A stretch of 64,000 nt of DNA from Euglena gracilis (Eukaryota; Euglenida; Euglenophyceae; Euglenales): positions 8,246,666 through 8,310,665 of the forward strand of contig CP154957.1 in the NCBI GenBank assembly GCA_039621445.1, read 5' to 3'. The notes under the pieces are model-generated. The model had not been told where the DNA came from, ran no database searches, and saw only the letters and a list, made by a program, of their open reading frames with translations. This document shows positions 10,133 through 22,470 of this stretch, piece by piece. The position numbers and the translations under genes were made by a program. Position 1 is the first letter of the stretch, and the number at the start of each line of letters is the position of its first letter.

Positions 10133-10286
10133 GCTTTGGGGCGGGGGGGGGGAGGCCGGAGCCGCGTGTTGTGGGATGTCAGGTTGCGACGGCGGTTCGC
10201 TTCGGCTCGCCCCTGTGGCGCCGACGCTGACGTCCTTCCACGCCGGTCCATTCTTCCTGAAAGCCGTCCTGTCCTCTCGGGGATGA
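10133..10286 (+). CDS. Gene copy 1, last exon with stop
   Basis: The end reads TLTSFHAGPFFLKAVLSSRG then TGA, aligning with SFHVGPFFLNTIFASHHG (copy 2) and SFHAGPFLLNTVFASRG (copy 3). Third positions are mostly C or G. The segment upstream, glycine/alanine-rich then LRLAPVAP, is less conserved. The GGATGA around the stop and a downstream GAGGCATAATGCC...CCCAGGG block are also shared with the other copies. The function is unknown; the conserved core is short and hydrophobic. Confidence 0.7.
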
Positions 10287-10580
10287 CGGTCGAGGCATAA
10301 TGCCTTCCCCGCCCAGGGGCGTCGGCAGCGCTATCGCGCGACGGGGCCCACACACGCCCGTGCACAATCTTCTCGCTGGTCTGACCCCTCTCCGGAGGTG
10401 GGTTTTTCAAGAAAGGGTGGGCGAAGCCGCTGTAACCCCCCCCCATCCAAGGGTGGGTGTCGTGCGCTGTAGCTTAGTCTGTCTCAGCCAAAGTTGAAAG
10501 GCCGGACCGAAGAAAAAACTGCTCCGTCGTTTCCTGCCCATTTTGGGTGGGTGGGTGGGTGGATTGACCTTTTTGGGAGG
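10287..10580 (+). other. Sequence after gene copy 1 and left part of a family K element
   Basis: GC-rich sequence without a stop-free conserved frame follows the stop, then a K-type GGGTGGGTGGGTGG run at 10545-10562. The small open frame at 10300-10497 has no counterpart elsewhere. Confidence 0.4.
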
Positions 10581-10910
10581 CAGGGTTTGATACAAGGAGG
10601 GTGTACGGCTTTTAGGTTTAGGTGGGGGTGGCCCCCACCCCCACCCCTCCTAGACCGGGGACCCCACAAAAAAGGTCAATTTTTTCGATCCAGTGGCTTC
10701 GCGCCGAAAAAAAAAATTGCATTTTTAACAAAAATTTTGCCGAAACAGTGCTCAAAATGACTTTTTCGACCCAGCGCTTTGTACTGGGCCGAAAATCGGT
10801 CACCCGGACCGCTACTGTTCAGGTGGGGGGGGGGGTTCGGTGTCCCCCCGACGCCCAGCTGGACTGGTGGGGGGGAGGGGCGACCCCCCACTGCCCTTAA
10901 ATTGAACCTG
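10581..10910 (+). mobile_element. Family B element nested in family K
   Basis: It begins CAGGGTTTGATACAAGG and ends CCTTAAATTGAACCTG, an inverted pair. The interior has TCGCGCCGAAAAAAAAAATT, ACAGTGCTCAAAATGACTTT and GAAAATCGGTCACC, the family B signature also seen at 37377-37900, 39060-39378 and 44330-44640. Flanks TTGGGAGG and GGGTGAGG match at five of eight positions. The GGGTGGG family K sequence resumes on the far side, so B jumped into K. Confidence 0.7.
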
Positions 10911-12125
10911 GGGTGAGGTGCATAGGTGGGTTTCTGAAAAAAAGTGGGTGGGTGAGTTTGGGCCTGGGAAAAGGTGCCCGCAGGTTGTCACTGAGTGCAA
11001 GTTCCCATGCGCACATCTCCGTTGCTTGTTGAAACGGCAAAAGCCATTATTGACTCAGAGAAGATGCAACCCCGCTTTGGAATTTTGAACAACTTTGTCT
11101 TTGCCCTCTTTCGAAAAAGAGTCTTTCCCTCTCCCCCTCCCTCACCAAAAAGACATCATAGTTTCCTGGCATGCCAAAACCCATGGGATGCCAATAATAA
11201 AGAAGGGTAAAGTATTTTCTGGAAGGTTTCGAAAAAAATTTGGATTTTTTGGAATAAATTTTTTTTGCGACGCTGAGCATGCACAAGTACGTTCGGTGAA
11301 GAATTTTTCGAGAATTTCTGCAGGGAATACACTCCTTAGCCGCTGCATCTGAATTGCCCCCGACAGGCGAAGTGTAATATGTCTGCGAGACATAAAGCGT
11401 CGATTTTCTGTGCATCTCTCCAGGAAGAATCCACCGAATGGGAAGAGTGCTCAGTGGGTTGTGTTGATGCCGATATCCAAAAAAGAAAATTGTGGGATGC
11501 CAGGCACAATAGAATTGTTCTCAGAGCTGCTCGGGGTTGTGTTGTCCGTATTTGAGGACAGCAGCTCCCATCACGTTGTGGGGTGTATGGGTGATTTAAT
11601 CATCTAGAATCATTGAGTTGTTTTTTGTCCGGAGTTTCTTCTCTTCTTCCAAATGAAGTCATCCGTATTTTGATGTGTTTTTGTTTTCTCTGATTGTGGG
11701 TTGGCTTTGTTCCTCATCATCTCTCCGTTGTGATAAGCCACTCACTTAGGCGGCCTAATTCGCACTTGAGGATTTTTTTGCTTTAGAATGGGCGCATTTG
11801 CGAGCATTCACCATTTTTACGAAACGCCGGAGACCCAGTACCCTGACACGCAGAAAACAGTTTATGAATTGTTGCAACCCCCGATTAGGGTTGTGACTCC
11901 AGTGGTTTGGTACGGATGTCCTTACTTGGTGACACGAAGAGGGCCGAGGGTGGGCGCCATGAGCATGCACCCACGAGTCAGGTTTTGGTCCATTTTTTCA
12001 GTGTTTTTAGCTGATTTTGGCTGGATTTTGGGTGGGTGGGTGGGTTGATGGTTGGCCCTTCCAGGGGGGTCGTGGGTGGGTGTGTTTTCAAAAAAAAAGT
12101 GAACCTGTGGTTCTGCCAGTGTCAG
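10911..12125. other. Rest of family K element, then unassigned DNA
   Basis: Family K words (GGTGGGTTTCTG, AAAGTGGGTGGGTGAG, GTCACTGAGTG) run to about 10995. The rest to 11990 is unique, with no exon identified. A second K fragment with GGGTGGGTGGGTTGATGG is at 12024-12105. Confidence 0.4.
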
Positions 12126-12290
12126 AGGGATCCGTCCCTGGGCGGGGGATCATCATCACAGTGAGATTGGTGCTCTCGGACGTCAAACGGGAACTGGCCA
12201 GGGCACCGCAGCCGCCCGCCCGTGAGGACACGGAACGGTGTTGCATCACACACGACGCACTGCGTTCGCCAACTGGCTCGCAGCTGATGT
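12126..12290 (+). CDS. Candidate exon, product unknown
   Basis: It follows GCCAGTGTCAG (AG ends at 12125). The frame reads GSVPGRGIIITVRLVLSD, then VKRELARAPQPPARED, with coding-like GC-rich third positions. No domain is recognised and the 3' end is not defined. It is not shared with the three-copy gene family. Confidence 0.35.
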
Positions 12291-14246
12291 GTGTTTGTGC
12301 GCACATTTGCGCGCACAAACAAATTTTTGTGTTTGTTTATGGTCACCAGCAGTTCCGCATGCCAACCATTGGTTTGCACCACGATTGGTGGTGATTAAGT
12401 TTGTGGTGAGAGGTGGTGCGTACTAACGCATTGAAGCTTTGTCATGTTGGCTTGGGCAACTCAACGGAGACGAAAATTTTTTTATTTTGGCTAAAAATAT
12501 GGTGACAAGCGAGTGCTAAAAATGCGCATTTTTTTGGCAGTGAGGTTTTGGCACAAAATGGTGTTTTGGGGGGTCCGGAAATGGGCTCCGCACACCCCGG
12601 AACCCCGGAACCCCCCCCCCCGGCAGTGAAAAAAAAACACAAACACGCAACACAGGAATGGGGCATCTACCGGTTTCTTGCTCCTTGCGGCCGTTTCCCT
12701 GGCAGGCTGTCTTTTACCAACCCCGGGGGGGGGGGGGCCCGGAGTGCCTTGGGGTGCCTGGCCAGGCGGGCACTACCCACCCCCCGGGGGGGGTCGGATT
12801 TCGGCCTCTGCCCAGGCACATTCCTTTGAAAATAGGCCATTTTTAGCTCCGCAGCGCCTTTGGCGACGGGGTCTGTGCTGGGGCACTTTTGGCTGTGTGC
12901 CCCAGCACATGAAGGGGTGGGACTTACCCCCCCCCACAAATTATGCGCAAATACTGCCGTGTTTCATGTTTTTCAAGGGAAAAAAAAAATGAAGGAAAAC
13001 GGCAGAGAATACCGGAAAACGGACTCGTGCGCGACGCATCCTGGTATTTCAGGTACCAAATTTTGAATTCTTGTCACGCAGTACTGTTGCAGGAAAAGCG
13101 TCGAACAATCACAGGTCGTTGCATGTCATCAATTCATTACCCGCCCGCCCCCCTTGTCGTACGACCGGGTTCCTGCAACCTGCGACCGGGGGGGGGGGGG
13201 TCGTAACACCCCCATAACCTGCATCCAAAACAACCAGCTGTGAGGGCCAGGGAGCAGCAAAACATGCACATGTAAGGCAGAGATATTTCCGCCCGTCAGA
13301 TGCCTTGTTCCATGTACATTACAGGCCGCCTAAGACCCAGTCCTTTTTTGGTTCTTGGTCCAGGAGGGGGGGGGTACCAATTTTTACCCCGCCAAATTTA
13401 GTCCCTCGGCCTAACTGTTGGCATTGTGCAGTGTGGTTATCCATGCAGACCAATATCACATCTCTTTTTTCTTTGGATTGTGCTGTTTTTTCTGTCTTGG
13501 AAGGGGGGCCAACACAGCGGTAGATTCCGCCGACAATACGGAACACAAAGGCAGCCTCTTTGTGTGTTTGCAGCATAGAGCCCTCTCCGCCTCGCCTGTG
13601 TCTCCTAACCATCCCCCTTGCTGACCCCCCCGCGCGGCACCCTAAATGGGGCCCCACCTCCGACGCTTCCCTCCTGGCCAGGAACAGAGCTGGGTGTGCG
13701 GGTTGAATGCGAGGATTGACGTCCCACGTATGTGTGGAAGTGGAAGTGGGAGTGGAAGGAGATGGACCTCAAGCTCTCAAGTCCGTTTTTTTCACCCCCC
13801 TCCAAAAAACTACCAATCTTTAACCCTGAATTTTTGAGATTTTTTTTTAAAAAAATGTGGTTTTCCATATAAAAAAAATCATGTGTTTTGGGTTCATTTT
13901 TCAAAAAAAAATTCAAAAATTTTTCTGGCCAAAATCCCCGTTTCCCCAAAATCGGTGAAAATGCTGTGGTGGGTGGGGGGGGGGGGGTCGCCACCCCCCC
14001 ACCCCACCTCCCGGGTGAGGGGGCAAGTCGACCCTCCCCACCAAGCCTTCCCGTTCTGTCCTGGGGTGGGGGGGGGAGTAACTCTGAGTTATATTTGGGG
14101 TAATTATTATATCATACATTTCCCAACATTTTTCATACTTCAAAACTACAACAAAAGCAATTTTTTCATACCTATCTTCATTGGTACATTATCGTTTTTA
14201 AGAAATTTGTGTGTGTCTTGTGTGTGTGGGTGGGTGGGTGGGTGTT
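12291..14246. other. Mosaic of element fragments
   Basis: Family F-like ends (CAGGCTGTCTTTTACCAACC at about 12701) and repeated GCCTGG/CCAGGC with C- and G-runs lie at 12700-12830. A family I block (GTCGTACGACC, GGTTCCTGCAACCTGCGACC) is at 13140-13215. G- and C-run rich DNA follows at 13970-14090. No gene is supported. Confidence 0.4.
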
Positions 14247-14358
14247 GTGTGTGTGTTGTGTTGTGTTGTGTTGCGTTGTGTTGTGTTGTGTTGCGTTGCG
14301 TTGCGTTGCGTTGCGTTGTGTTGTGTTGTGTTGTGTTGTGTTGTGTTGTGTTGTGTGT
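14247..14358 (+). repeat. Pentamer satellite (TTGTG/TTGCG)n
   Basis: About 21 units of TGTTG with a central block of GCGTT variants at 14273-14315. The open frames here on both strands are repeat translations. Confidence 0.95.
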
Positions 14359-16228
14359 GATAGGCTACGCTGTGGTAGCTGCTCCATCGCAGGGGTTGGT
14401 AGACCTGAAATGGCCGGCCCTGCTGGTAGCCGACCGGACCACGGCTGTACGGGAAGCCCCGCAACCCACTGGGTGGTGGGTGGTCCGACCCTTCCTTCCT
14501 CCCCCCCCCCCCCCACCAGGCCTTCCCGTATTTCTGGTGGCGCCGATTTTTTGGTCCAAAATTTCCTTCGGGGTCTTTTTCCTTGCGTGGCTGCTATGTT
14601 GGGTGGGGTCGACCCCCCCCCCCGGGGGGTAGCACCCCCCACCAGGCCTTCCCGAACAGCCCTGACCCTGCTGTTACCCCCGGACCCTTCCAGGAAGATC
14701 CAGCCAACACGTTTTTTTTTTCTGCCATCACCTTTTTCCCAGCCCATCCGCAGGAACCCCCGCCAGGGTTTTTAAGAAAACCCCTGAAGGCAATCATGGA
14801 AATTCGCAAGCATCAGCCAAGACATTTTCTTTCTTTCTCCCTCCCCTTGCCCACAATTGTCCACAATATTGTGCTTTTGACACACGGGGCGTTTTTATGC
14901 AAGTGAAAAAAAGTTTTCAAGGTTTTTGTGGTTTTGGGAGAATTGGGTGGACCCCCAGGGCTCTGTTGGTTTTTCACCCAAAAACGAAGTAGGTGGATTG
15001 GACCTTGGATGCTCCACTGTGGTAACCGATCAAATTTATGTGTCCTATCGCGTGTCTGGTGTGTTTTCATTGCTGCCGCGTATTATAATATATCATATAT
15101 ATCACATATTATATATTATACTTATAAAAAATATAACAAATGTATGATATATATTCATGCATTATGTACGCACCATATTCGCATGTATGTGGCAGATGCC
15201 CAATGCCCCCCCCCTGGGGGGCATTAAGCAGTCCCAGGGGGGCTCTCTGGACGCCGCACCGTCCCTGCCTGAAATACCCGTAGGTGTCCTCGTCGACGCT
15301 GCGGCGTCCAGTCTCTGGCGCACAGTCGCTCCCCCGCGATTGTGGTCGCCGCTCTGGACTTCGCCTGCAGGCTGACACCGCATTTGCGTTTATTTACCAC
15401 CTTCTCCCGTTTATACCTAACCCGTTGCACAGCAACCACCCATTTGAATGTGTGTGTGGGCAAACACAGCTGGAGAAGCCCAAAAAGCCTGCCACCTGGT
15501 GAGAGAGGTGTTGCATGCTCTTGCCGCTGAGAACGTCGTTCCCCAAACCGCCTCAATTTAATTTCGACATGACGAAAACATTGAGTTCAGAAGGTGTTTG
15601 GTTGTATTAAATGAATGGATAGCCATGTTTGGTCGATATTAATGGGTGATGAATGTGCACTCTGTTCTGTCACAAACTGCATGGCAACAGTTGGGAGCAT
15701 TTATGAAATGGCGAGGCAGAGTGCCTGTATTTTTTTAATCATCGTTTGCACAACCAATCTCGGCAATCTCCCACTATTATTACCACTATTATTATTATTA
15801 TTACCCAGTGAACCCGGACAACAACTGGTTGAATGGCATCACCATATCTTATATGCTCCCTCATATCATATGTGACAGCGGTGTTGTTTTCCTTCTTGTT
15901 TGATGCCCACACGTGCTGTACAGCCACCAGTTTTGTTTTGGCCGCCAAACGGGCTTGCCTAATTCGGTGGATTGTCGATTTCATGTTCATAAAAGCAGAA
16001 CCCCACAAACAGTTGTCTCCCCCAATAATAATAACAGCAACAGCTTTCTTCCAGTGATATGTTCCTCCTGAGCAATATCCTCCTCGATTTTCCTTCAAAG
16101 AATGTGCTTTCCCAAGACTGGGTTCCCCCGGCGCGGAAGACCGCAGGGGGCCCGTAAATAGCCCTCGACAATTAAGGGAGTTTACCTTGGTCGGTTGGGT
16201 CCCCGGAAGTATGTTTGCAATAGACAGA
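14359..16228. other. Element fragments and unassigned DNA
   Basis: CACCAGGCCTTCCCG recurs (14512, 14640) in inverted relation to TACGGGAAG at 14453, suggesting another small element family. A short inverted CAGGGTTTTT...AAAACCCCTG at 14764-14786 looks like the fused ends of a family D element with no interior. TATATCATAT tracts are at 15088-15150. A GC-rich frame at 15230-15375 has no recognisable domain. Confidence 0.4.
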
Positions 16229-16378
16229 CTTCACAGCACATCACAGCACATCACATCACAGCACATCACAACACAAGGCCCATCACCGCACATCACACAT
16301 CACACCACATCACAGCACATCACAGCACAGCATAGCACAAGGCCCATCACAGCACATCACACCACATCACAACGCAAG
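16229..16378 (+). repeat. CACATCACAG satellite
   Basis: Units of CACATCACA and CACATCACAG are interleaved with CAAGGCCCATCAC spacers three times, giving a two-level repeat. Confidence 0.9.
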
Positions 16379-19300
16379 GCCCTGGGTTGTTTTTAAGAGG
16401 TGTGTTGGGTCCCGGCTGGGTGTGCCCCCCACCGCCCACCCCACACATCGCTTAAAGTGTTTCTGACCCCCCCCCCGGGGTGACTGATTGGTTTTTTCGA
16501 AGTGATTAATTCAATGACTGATTTTTGGCTCCAGACCCCCCCCTCCGCGGGCGGGGTCAGCCAGGATTTGCGCAACGTGGCCACCCTGCGCCAAAGGCGC
16601 TGAAAAAAAAAATGGGGGGGTTGACCAAAACCTTTGATTTTTGGCCATTTTTGGCCGAGTGGCAAGTGACCGACCCCACCCCAGGGGGATGGGAAGTGGG
16701 TGACTGGTTTTTGAAAAGTCATTGACTGTTTTTTTTTTGACTGACTAGTTTTTCTGAAAGTGGAAAGCGACCCCCCTCCCCCCCCCGGGGGGGTCGGTAA
16801 GCAATGGTATGGTCCGGACCCCCCATCCGCCAAAGGGAGCACATACCCATCCTGGAGCGGACCCCGAAAAAAAAAGTCACACTTTTCCTTCTGGCACTTT
16901 GTGTGGAACGTTCAGCAGTTTTCGACAATTTGTCTGGAAAAAAAATCCCAAAAATGTCATTTTCGACCCGAAAACCTGAGAATCAGTCACCCAGACCGCG
17001 CCATTGCTTAGGTGGGGCAGACCCCCTGGGCGTCCCTTCAACCGAAGTGGACCCAATCCCAGGGGGGGGGGGGATTTCGACTCCACCTGCAGAATTCTTT
17101 TCCCAGCCAGCAGCCATTTCCAGCCCCAGACCCCCTCCCCCATCGACGAATTATTATTATTTTGCAGCCGCCCAACACGCGGCTGAGGACACCAAATTTA
17201 TTTCTTTCCGGGTTACAAAAATGGGGGAAATGGGTTACACTTGGGCTGGCCAGGGCAAACATTGGGTCAAAAACCAATTCTTTTTGTTGTTGTTGTTGTT
17301 TTTTTTTTTTTGGCCAAACCGAAGGATGAGGGAAATGTGTTTCGAATTTTTTCCACATATTTGCGCATTTTTTCCACGTTTTCCAAAGTGTGTATTTTTG
17401 TCATATTTCTCATTTTTTTTGTGCATTCATTTGAATTCATTGACTCGTTGTTGTTGGGGGGATTGGCATGGTGCTGCTGAGCAGTGTGATCCACAGAGTA
17501 GGTAGTGGGTCGGAACCCTCCAACAAAAACCACTCTCCTGACTGAATCTGTGAATGTGTCTCTGGGAGACCCCCTATCTGGCAATTTAGGTGGACTCGGC
17601 GTCTGGTTTCACCACTTGGGATTCCCGCCGCCGTCGTCCCCCAGTTTTTGACAGAAAATGAAGGTCGGTAGGTATTTCAGGCCATTAACCACGCAACAGG
17701 CTGAGCCTCCCTGGCTCAGAAAGGCTGCTGACCACATGGGAGATGCCGTTCCGCAACGTATGATATGTAACATTATTGTACCGTATTTTAATTCTTTTTT
17801 CAGGCTTTTTAAGGCATTTTAAGGCGTCAAAAAGGTCTGTCCCGGCATCGGACCAACGTTTTTGATTTTTTTTATGCGGTCCAAAATCAAAAAAAAAAGT
17901 CAAAAGACACATTTTTTTGGAGTTTTGTTTGGTTGGACAATGCTCCAGACATTCCATTTTGAGTTGTTGTCAACTCAAAACACGAGTTGACCTTTTTTTT
18001 TGCGGAGATTTTGCGCTTTTCATTTTTGCCTGGTTGGAGAAAAATCTACCACCCCAAAATTTAAGGCATTTTAATGCATTTCAAGGCATTTCCGCCGCGC
18101 GTTTTCATGCATTTTAAGGCTTTTTCAGGCACCTGGAAAATAATAATAGTGCCTGGTGCCCAGCTCAAATATTTTGCACTCGGACAGGGTCATGTCGTAC
18201 CCCCCCCCTCCCCTTGCCCAACGACCACCCCTTTTCGTCGACCACCCCCCCCCCCGATCAGGGATTGCAGGTCAGGGGGCACGTATGACCCCCTGGAACC
18301 CGGAACCCGGTCGGTGGGCGGGGGGGGGGGTACCTACCCTCCACTCCAAAAGGTGCACAAGCGCAGAATATTGAATCTAAGAGCACGCTGAAACGTAGGG
18401 CTTGCGACTCTGTGTGCTCCCCCGTCCCCTTGTGACCAGTGCCCCTAACAGGGTTCTTTTTAAGCCAGGTCACACCCTCCGGGGTGGGGCTGGGGGGTGG
18501 GTATTAGCTGGGGGGGGGGGGCAATTTTTGGCCCTGGCGGAAGGGGGTTGCGCCGGAGGGCCCAAAGCCACCCCTCTGGATCGGGGGGGGGGGGTCGAAC
18601 CCAGGGTCCAACACAATGGCAGGCGGGGCAGGGTGGGCTGGACAAAGGCGGATCACCCCCCCAAGTTTCTGTCCGTCAAAAAGCCCCCTCCCCCCTTCCT
18701 TCCTCTGGTTGGCCAAAACCCCATTGTTTTGGCCTGGAGGGTGTTCTTATGCGGGTCAGGTTTTGGGGTGGATAGTATTACATTTGTGTTGGGTTTTGAG
18801 CGATGCACAATTAGTATCTGGGGCTTTTGTTGCATTTATATCATGTCCGGGATCCAGGCATTATTTTTATGGCGAAATTTTTCGAAAATTCATGGGGTCA
18901 TAGGTCATAGGTCGCAGGTTGGTAGCGTTTTTAAGGTGTTTTAACGTTTTTTTAAAGCATTCTGAGATTTTTTAAAGAATTTTTAAGAATTTTTAAGACG
19001 CCTATTTCCAAGGATGGTCAAAGCACCATCCAGGCATCAAACCAACGACGGTCCAGGTAAAAAGCAAAAAAGGTAAACCCCCATTTTTTGAGTTTGGGGG
19101 GGGTAGACGATGTTTCTTTGGGTGGGTAGGCAATGCTTCGGCTCAAAAATATGGGAGGCACCACATAGCGAGTCACCCCCTGTGGTTGATGAAAAGAAGT
19201 TTGGTCCCCATTCCATCCCCCCACCCTATCTGGGAAACTTAGCCCCCCCCCCCCCCCCGCTGATCCGACGTCAGTCTGGTCCAACCCATCACAACACAAG

Positions 19301-20221
19301 CAAGGGTCAGAACAAGCCACCATGGCTCCCGATTGCGGTTATTGTGTCGCTTACCGTTTAGGTCCACTGCGTTGCCTCCAAGCCCCCGCCAAACACACAC
19401 GGTTGGGGCTCTCGGGCAAAGGCCCCACCTCCTGAGGGGGGGCGCAATGTCCGCACTCCGCGACCAGGTTCGACATAAGGAGGATTCGGGGTTTCAGGTG
19501 GGGTGGCTGCCCACCCACCTCCCAGGCCAAAAGGAAAGGCAAGGGGAAACCTTTTATGTTTGCCCCCCCCGAAACGTGGTGGAAATGATTGAATTGAGAA
19601 TTGAAAATGAAATTAAATTAAGAATTTAAAAATATAATTGAAAATCAAATTCAAGTTATTTATTAAACTAAATTAAATGAGACAAAGTCAAGTAAAAAAT
19701 GAGATATTACCAAAAAATGCACGACAACCTTGGTGCTGTCCACCCATATTTCCTGTGTGGACAATGCCAGCAGTAGGTGGTTTCCTCTCCTTCCTCTGGT
19801 GCTGTACCACCTCCCCACAGTTGGTGTTTTTTTGAGTGGTCGTTCTGTGCAATTGTGCAAGTGAATTGTTCAAATGGTTCATTTGCGCAATTCCACAAGT
19901 GGTCCAAGTTTTTTTTTTAATTCTAAAATTTTAATTGTGAGGATTTTTGAGGGGGAAAAAAACGGGACAGGAAACCCAGCATCCGTGGAGCATATCTCGG
20001 ATGGGCAAGGACCGTCACAGGGTATTGCGCCGTGTGTTTTTTTTGAAACGTTGGTTGATTCCCAAAATTCCCATTGATTCCCAAAACACTCAATTGATTG
20101 AAATTTTGGTCTCAGGGAAACAATCATGCCTCTCTTTTTATTTGCGATCAGTTCGCAGGATAAATCGAAAACTAAGCAGCTAAAAAGAAAGTATGCCTCA
20201 TCTCATCAATGATTTAATCCA
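16379..20221. other. Mosaic of diverged elements
   Basis: Recurrent words include GCGCCAAAGGCGCTGAAAAA (16584-16605), GGGTCGGTAAGC and GGTCACCCAGACCGCGCC (family B-like). AAGGCATTTTAAGG arrays occur at 17800-18130, with related tracts at 18910-19000 and 32550-32620. C-run/G-run pairs are at 18200-18330 and 19230-19260. AT-rich DNA is at 19590-19720. No exon with convincing codon use was identified. Confidence 0.35.
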
Positions 20222-20500
20222 GTGGATAATTTTTTTCCAGTTACCAATGCGAAGTGCCGAAAAAAATTGGGACCCCCAAAACTCTCCAAAAATGCCCATT
20301 TTTGGCCATTTTTGGAATTTTTTGAAACAAAATCAGCCCAAATCCTCATTTCCACCTCGACGCACAGCACGGGAAAAATTTTTTGTCCCAGTAGGGGGAC
20401 CAACCACCCCCGGGGGAGGGGGGTCTGGCTCGTTCATTTTTCCCCGTGTCCAGCAAAATGGCCAGCCACTGGCCCCCCTGGCGTCCTTAAGCAACAGCCA
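20222..20500 (+). mobile_element. Family A element, 5' truncated
   Basis: The right two thirds of family A are present: TTTTTTTCCAGTTACC, GCGAAGTGCCGAAAAAAATT, GGGACCCCCAAAA, GGCCATTTTTGGAATTTTT, AAAATCAGCC and the TCCTTAAGCAACAGCC end. The CAGGCTTTTGC left end is missing. Confidence 0.75.
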
Positions 20501-21551
20501 GGTCAGGAGAGGTGGAGTGGGAATATGGCAGGTGCTGTTTTCGCTGCTCACCGTATTAGATTTACCACACATGGCACGAGCCTGGGCCTGGAGTGGGGGC
20601 GAAAATTGCGGGTACCATCTGCCCCCTCTTTGGACACATTTTTTTGCTTCTAATTCGGAAAAGTTCCAGTGTACATTTGGCATCCCCCCCCCTTTGGTGG
20701 TCCGGACGCTCCCACCAACACCTGGCGTCGAACCCTGCCCGCGACATTCGTCGCCGCCGGCAGTCGCCCGGCTGGCCGACCGCCCCCGCCGCTCTGTATA
20801 TGTTGGCTCTCCTGCTCCTCCTGTTATTTTTTTCTGTTGTTGACGGGTTGATTGGTTTTTTCGATGGGAGTTCTGCCTTGTTCTTCTTCCCTGACCGAAG
20901 GTGCCACCGATGAAGTTCAGGGACATTTTTTTTACATTGGGTTCTTTTGCAGTTTTCATGTTTGTGAAGGTTCGTTTTTGCAATCTTTGTAGTTTTTTTC
21001 TTATAATGCAATTTTATGTGCCTATCCCTGAGTTTCAATTTTCAATTCTTGGCGTTCAACGTCAAGTTTCAATTCTTGACGTTCGCAGTGCCTTATATTT
21101 GCCTTTCTGGGCAAATAGAATTTTATTCCCCTTCCAAAATATGGTTTTGTTGAGCAAAGCTGAAAGGGAAGACTGTGTATTCACACCAATATTTTTGAAG
21201 GTCTGTTGCTCTTAGTTTCTCTCGTGTATTTTTGTGCTTTAAATCTAAGTTGTCTTTGTGGATAATTTATAGAAATATCATTTTTTGAAGTGTAGACCTG
21301 ATGAAGAGGTTTTATTTGATTATTCCGCAAAGGAGCCCCCAGTTCACACCCATCTTGCAAAGCTAGGGAGAGGAATGTTTTGAATTCTTCATGATTCTGC
21401 AATCCGCTTCTCTATCTCTGACCTCCTTGCCAACCCTGTGAGCGAGGCTTCTGAAATCAAACACTCAGCTGCCATCTGATCTGCATACTTTTTATTTTTA
21501 CTTTTTGTTGTGTGCCTTTCCCCCTCTGTTCTCTGGTTCTCATAGATAATG

Positions 21552-21552
<1 letters not shown>
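20501..21552. other. Unassigned DNA
   Basis: Mixed sequence. A GC-rich stretch at 20700-20800 is open in several frames, one with arginine/alanine-rich residues. No domain, and no donor-acceptor pair that settles an exon. Confidence 0.3.
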
Positions 21553-21587
<35 letters not shown>

Positions 21588-21588
21588 G

Positions 21589-21629
<41 letters not shown>

Positions 21630-21800
21630 CCATGAGCGCACGTGTTTGTGTTTGCACACGTGTTTGTGTTTGCATGTGTCTGTTGTGTGTGCATACGTGT
21701 GGATGTGTGTGTGTGTGTGTGTATTTGTGTGTGTGTGTGTGTGTGTGTGTGTTGTGTTGTGTGTGTGTGTGTGTGTATGCTTGTGTGTGTGTGTGTGTTG
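21553..21800 (+). repeat. CA array then TG array
   Basis: (CA)n with CACG interruptions runs to 21627. After about 75 bases (TG)n runs to 21800 with TATT and TTG interruptions. The two are inverted relative to each other. Confidence 0.95.
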
Positions 21801-22218
21801 CAGGCTTCTGCTTAAGGGATTGCAGTACCCCCGGGGGGGGGGCTGGACTGCAGCTAGTCCAAATTTGGCTAGTGGGATTTCTAACAGACCCCCCGGGGGG
21901 GGGGGGCTGGACTGCAGCTAGTCCAAATTTGGCTAGTGGGATTTCTAGCAGACCCCCCCGGGGGGGGTCTGCTAGCAGGGCTAGCTAGTGGAAATTTTTT
22001 TCCAGTGACCGGCGCGAAGCGCCAAAAAATTTTTTTGGGACCCCCAAAAATGGCCGAAAATATTACTCGGCGCGCAGCGTCGGAGGAAAAAAAATTTCCA
22101 GTTGGGGGGACCCCCGGACCCCCCCGGTAGGGAGGGGGGGTCTAGCTAGTCCATTTTTTCCAGTGTCTTGCCGATTGGCTAGCCAGTACCCCCCTAGGGG
22201 TCCTTAAGCAAAAACCTG
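21801..22218 (+). mobile_element. Family A element inserted in a TG microsatellite
   Basis: It begins CAGGCTTCTGCTTAAGGG and ends CCTTAAGCAAAAACCTG. Flanking 8-mers GTGTGTTG and GTGTGCTG form a target-site duplication inside the TG array. The interior carries two nearly identical GCTGGACTGCAGCTAGTCC blocks and the GGCGCGAAGCGCC hairpin followed by an A/T run. Confidence 0.9.

Positions 22219-22470
<252 letters not shown>

Larger units (their letters stand above)
4448..10286 (+). other. Gene copy 1 of a three-member paralogous family (whole locus)
   Basis: This locus spans four recognisable coding segments in the same order as copies 2 (26823-29679) and 3 (40554-45384). An acceptor-like TTTCTTTCACAG ends at 4449, 30 bases before the ATG. 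The two other copies also have an AG 12-13 bases before theirs, which could be cis- or trans-splice acceptors. The protein family is not recognised. Shared traits are an MVQ start, an RVxF-type motif, an acidic serine-rich segment ending PLW, and a short C-terminal exon with SFHAGPF. A frame problem in the third coding segment (see 7921-7996) leaves open that this copy is a pseudogene. Confidence 0.7.

Noticed and set aside
10300-10497. Small open frame after gene copy 1
   Set aside because: Not conserved after copies 2 or 3, and it runs into family K sequence.
14396-14470. Exon-like frame GLVDLKWPALLVADRTTA
   Set aside because: The following GCTGTAC...CCCCGCAACCC sequence recurs at 24462 in repeat DNA, so the whole stretch may be an element end.
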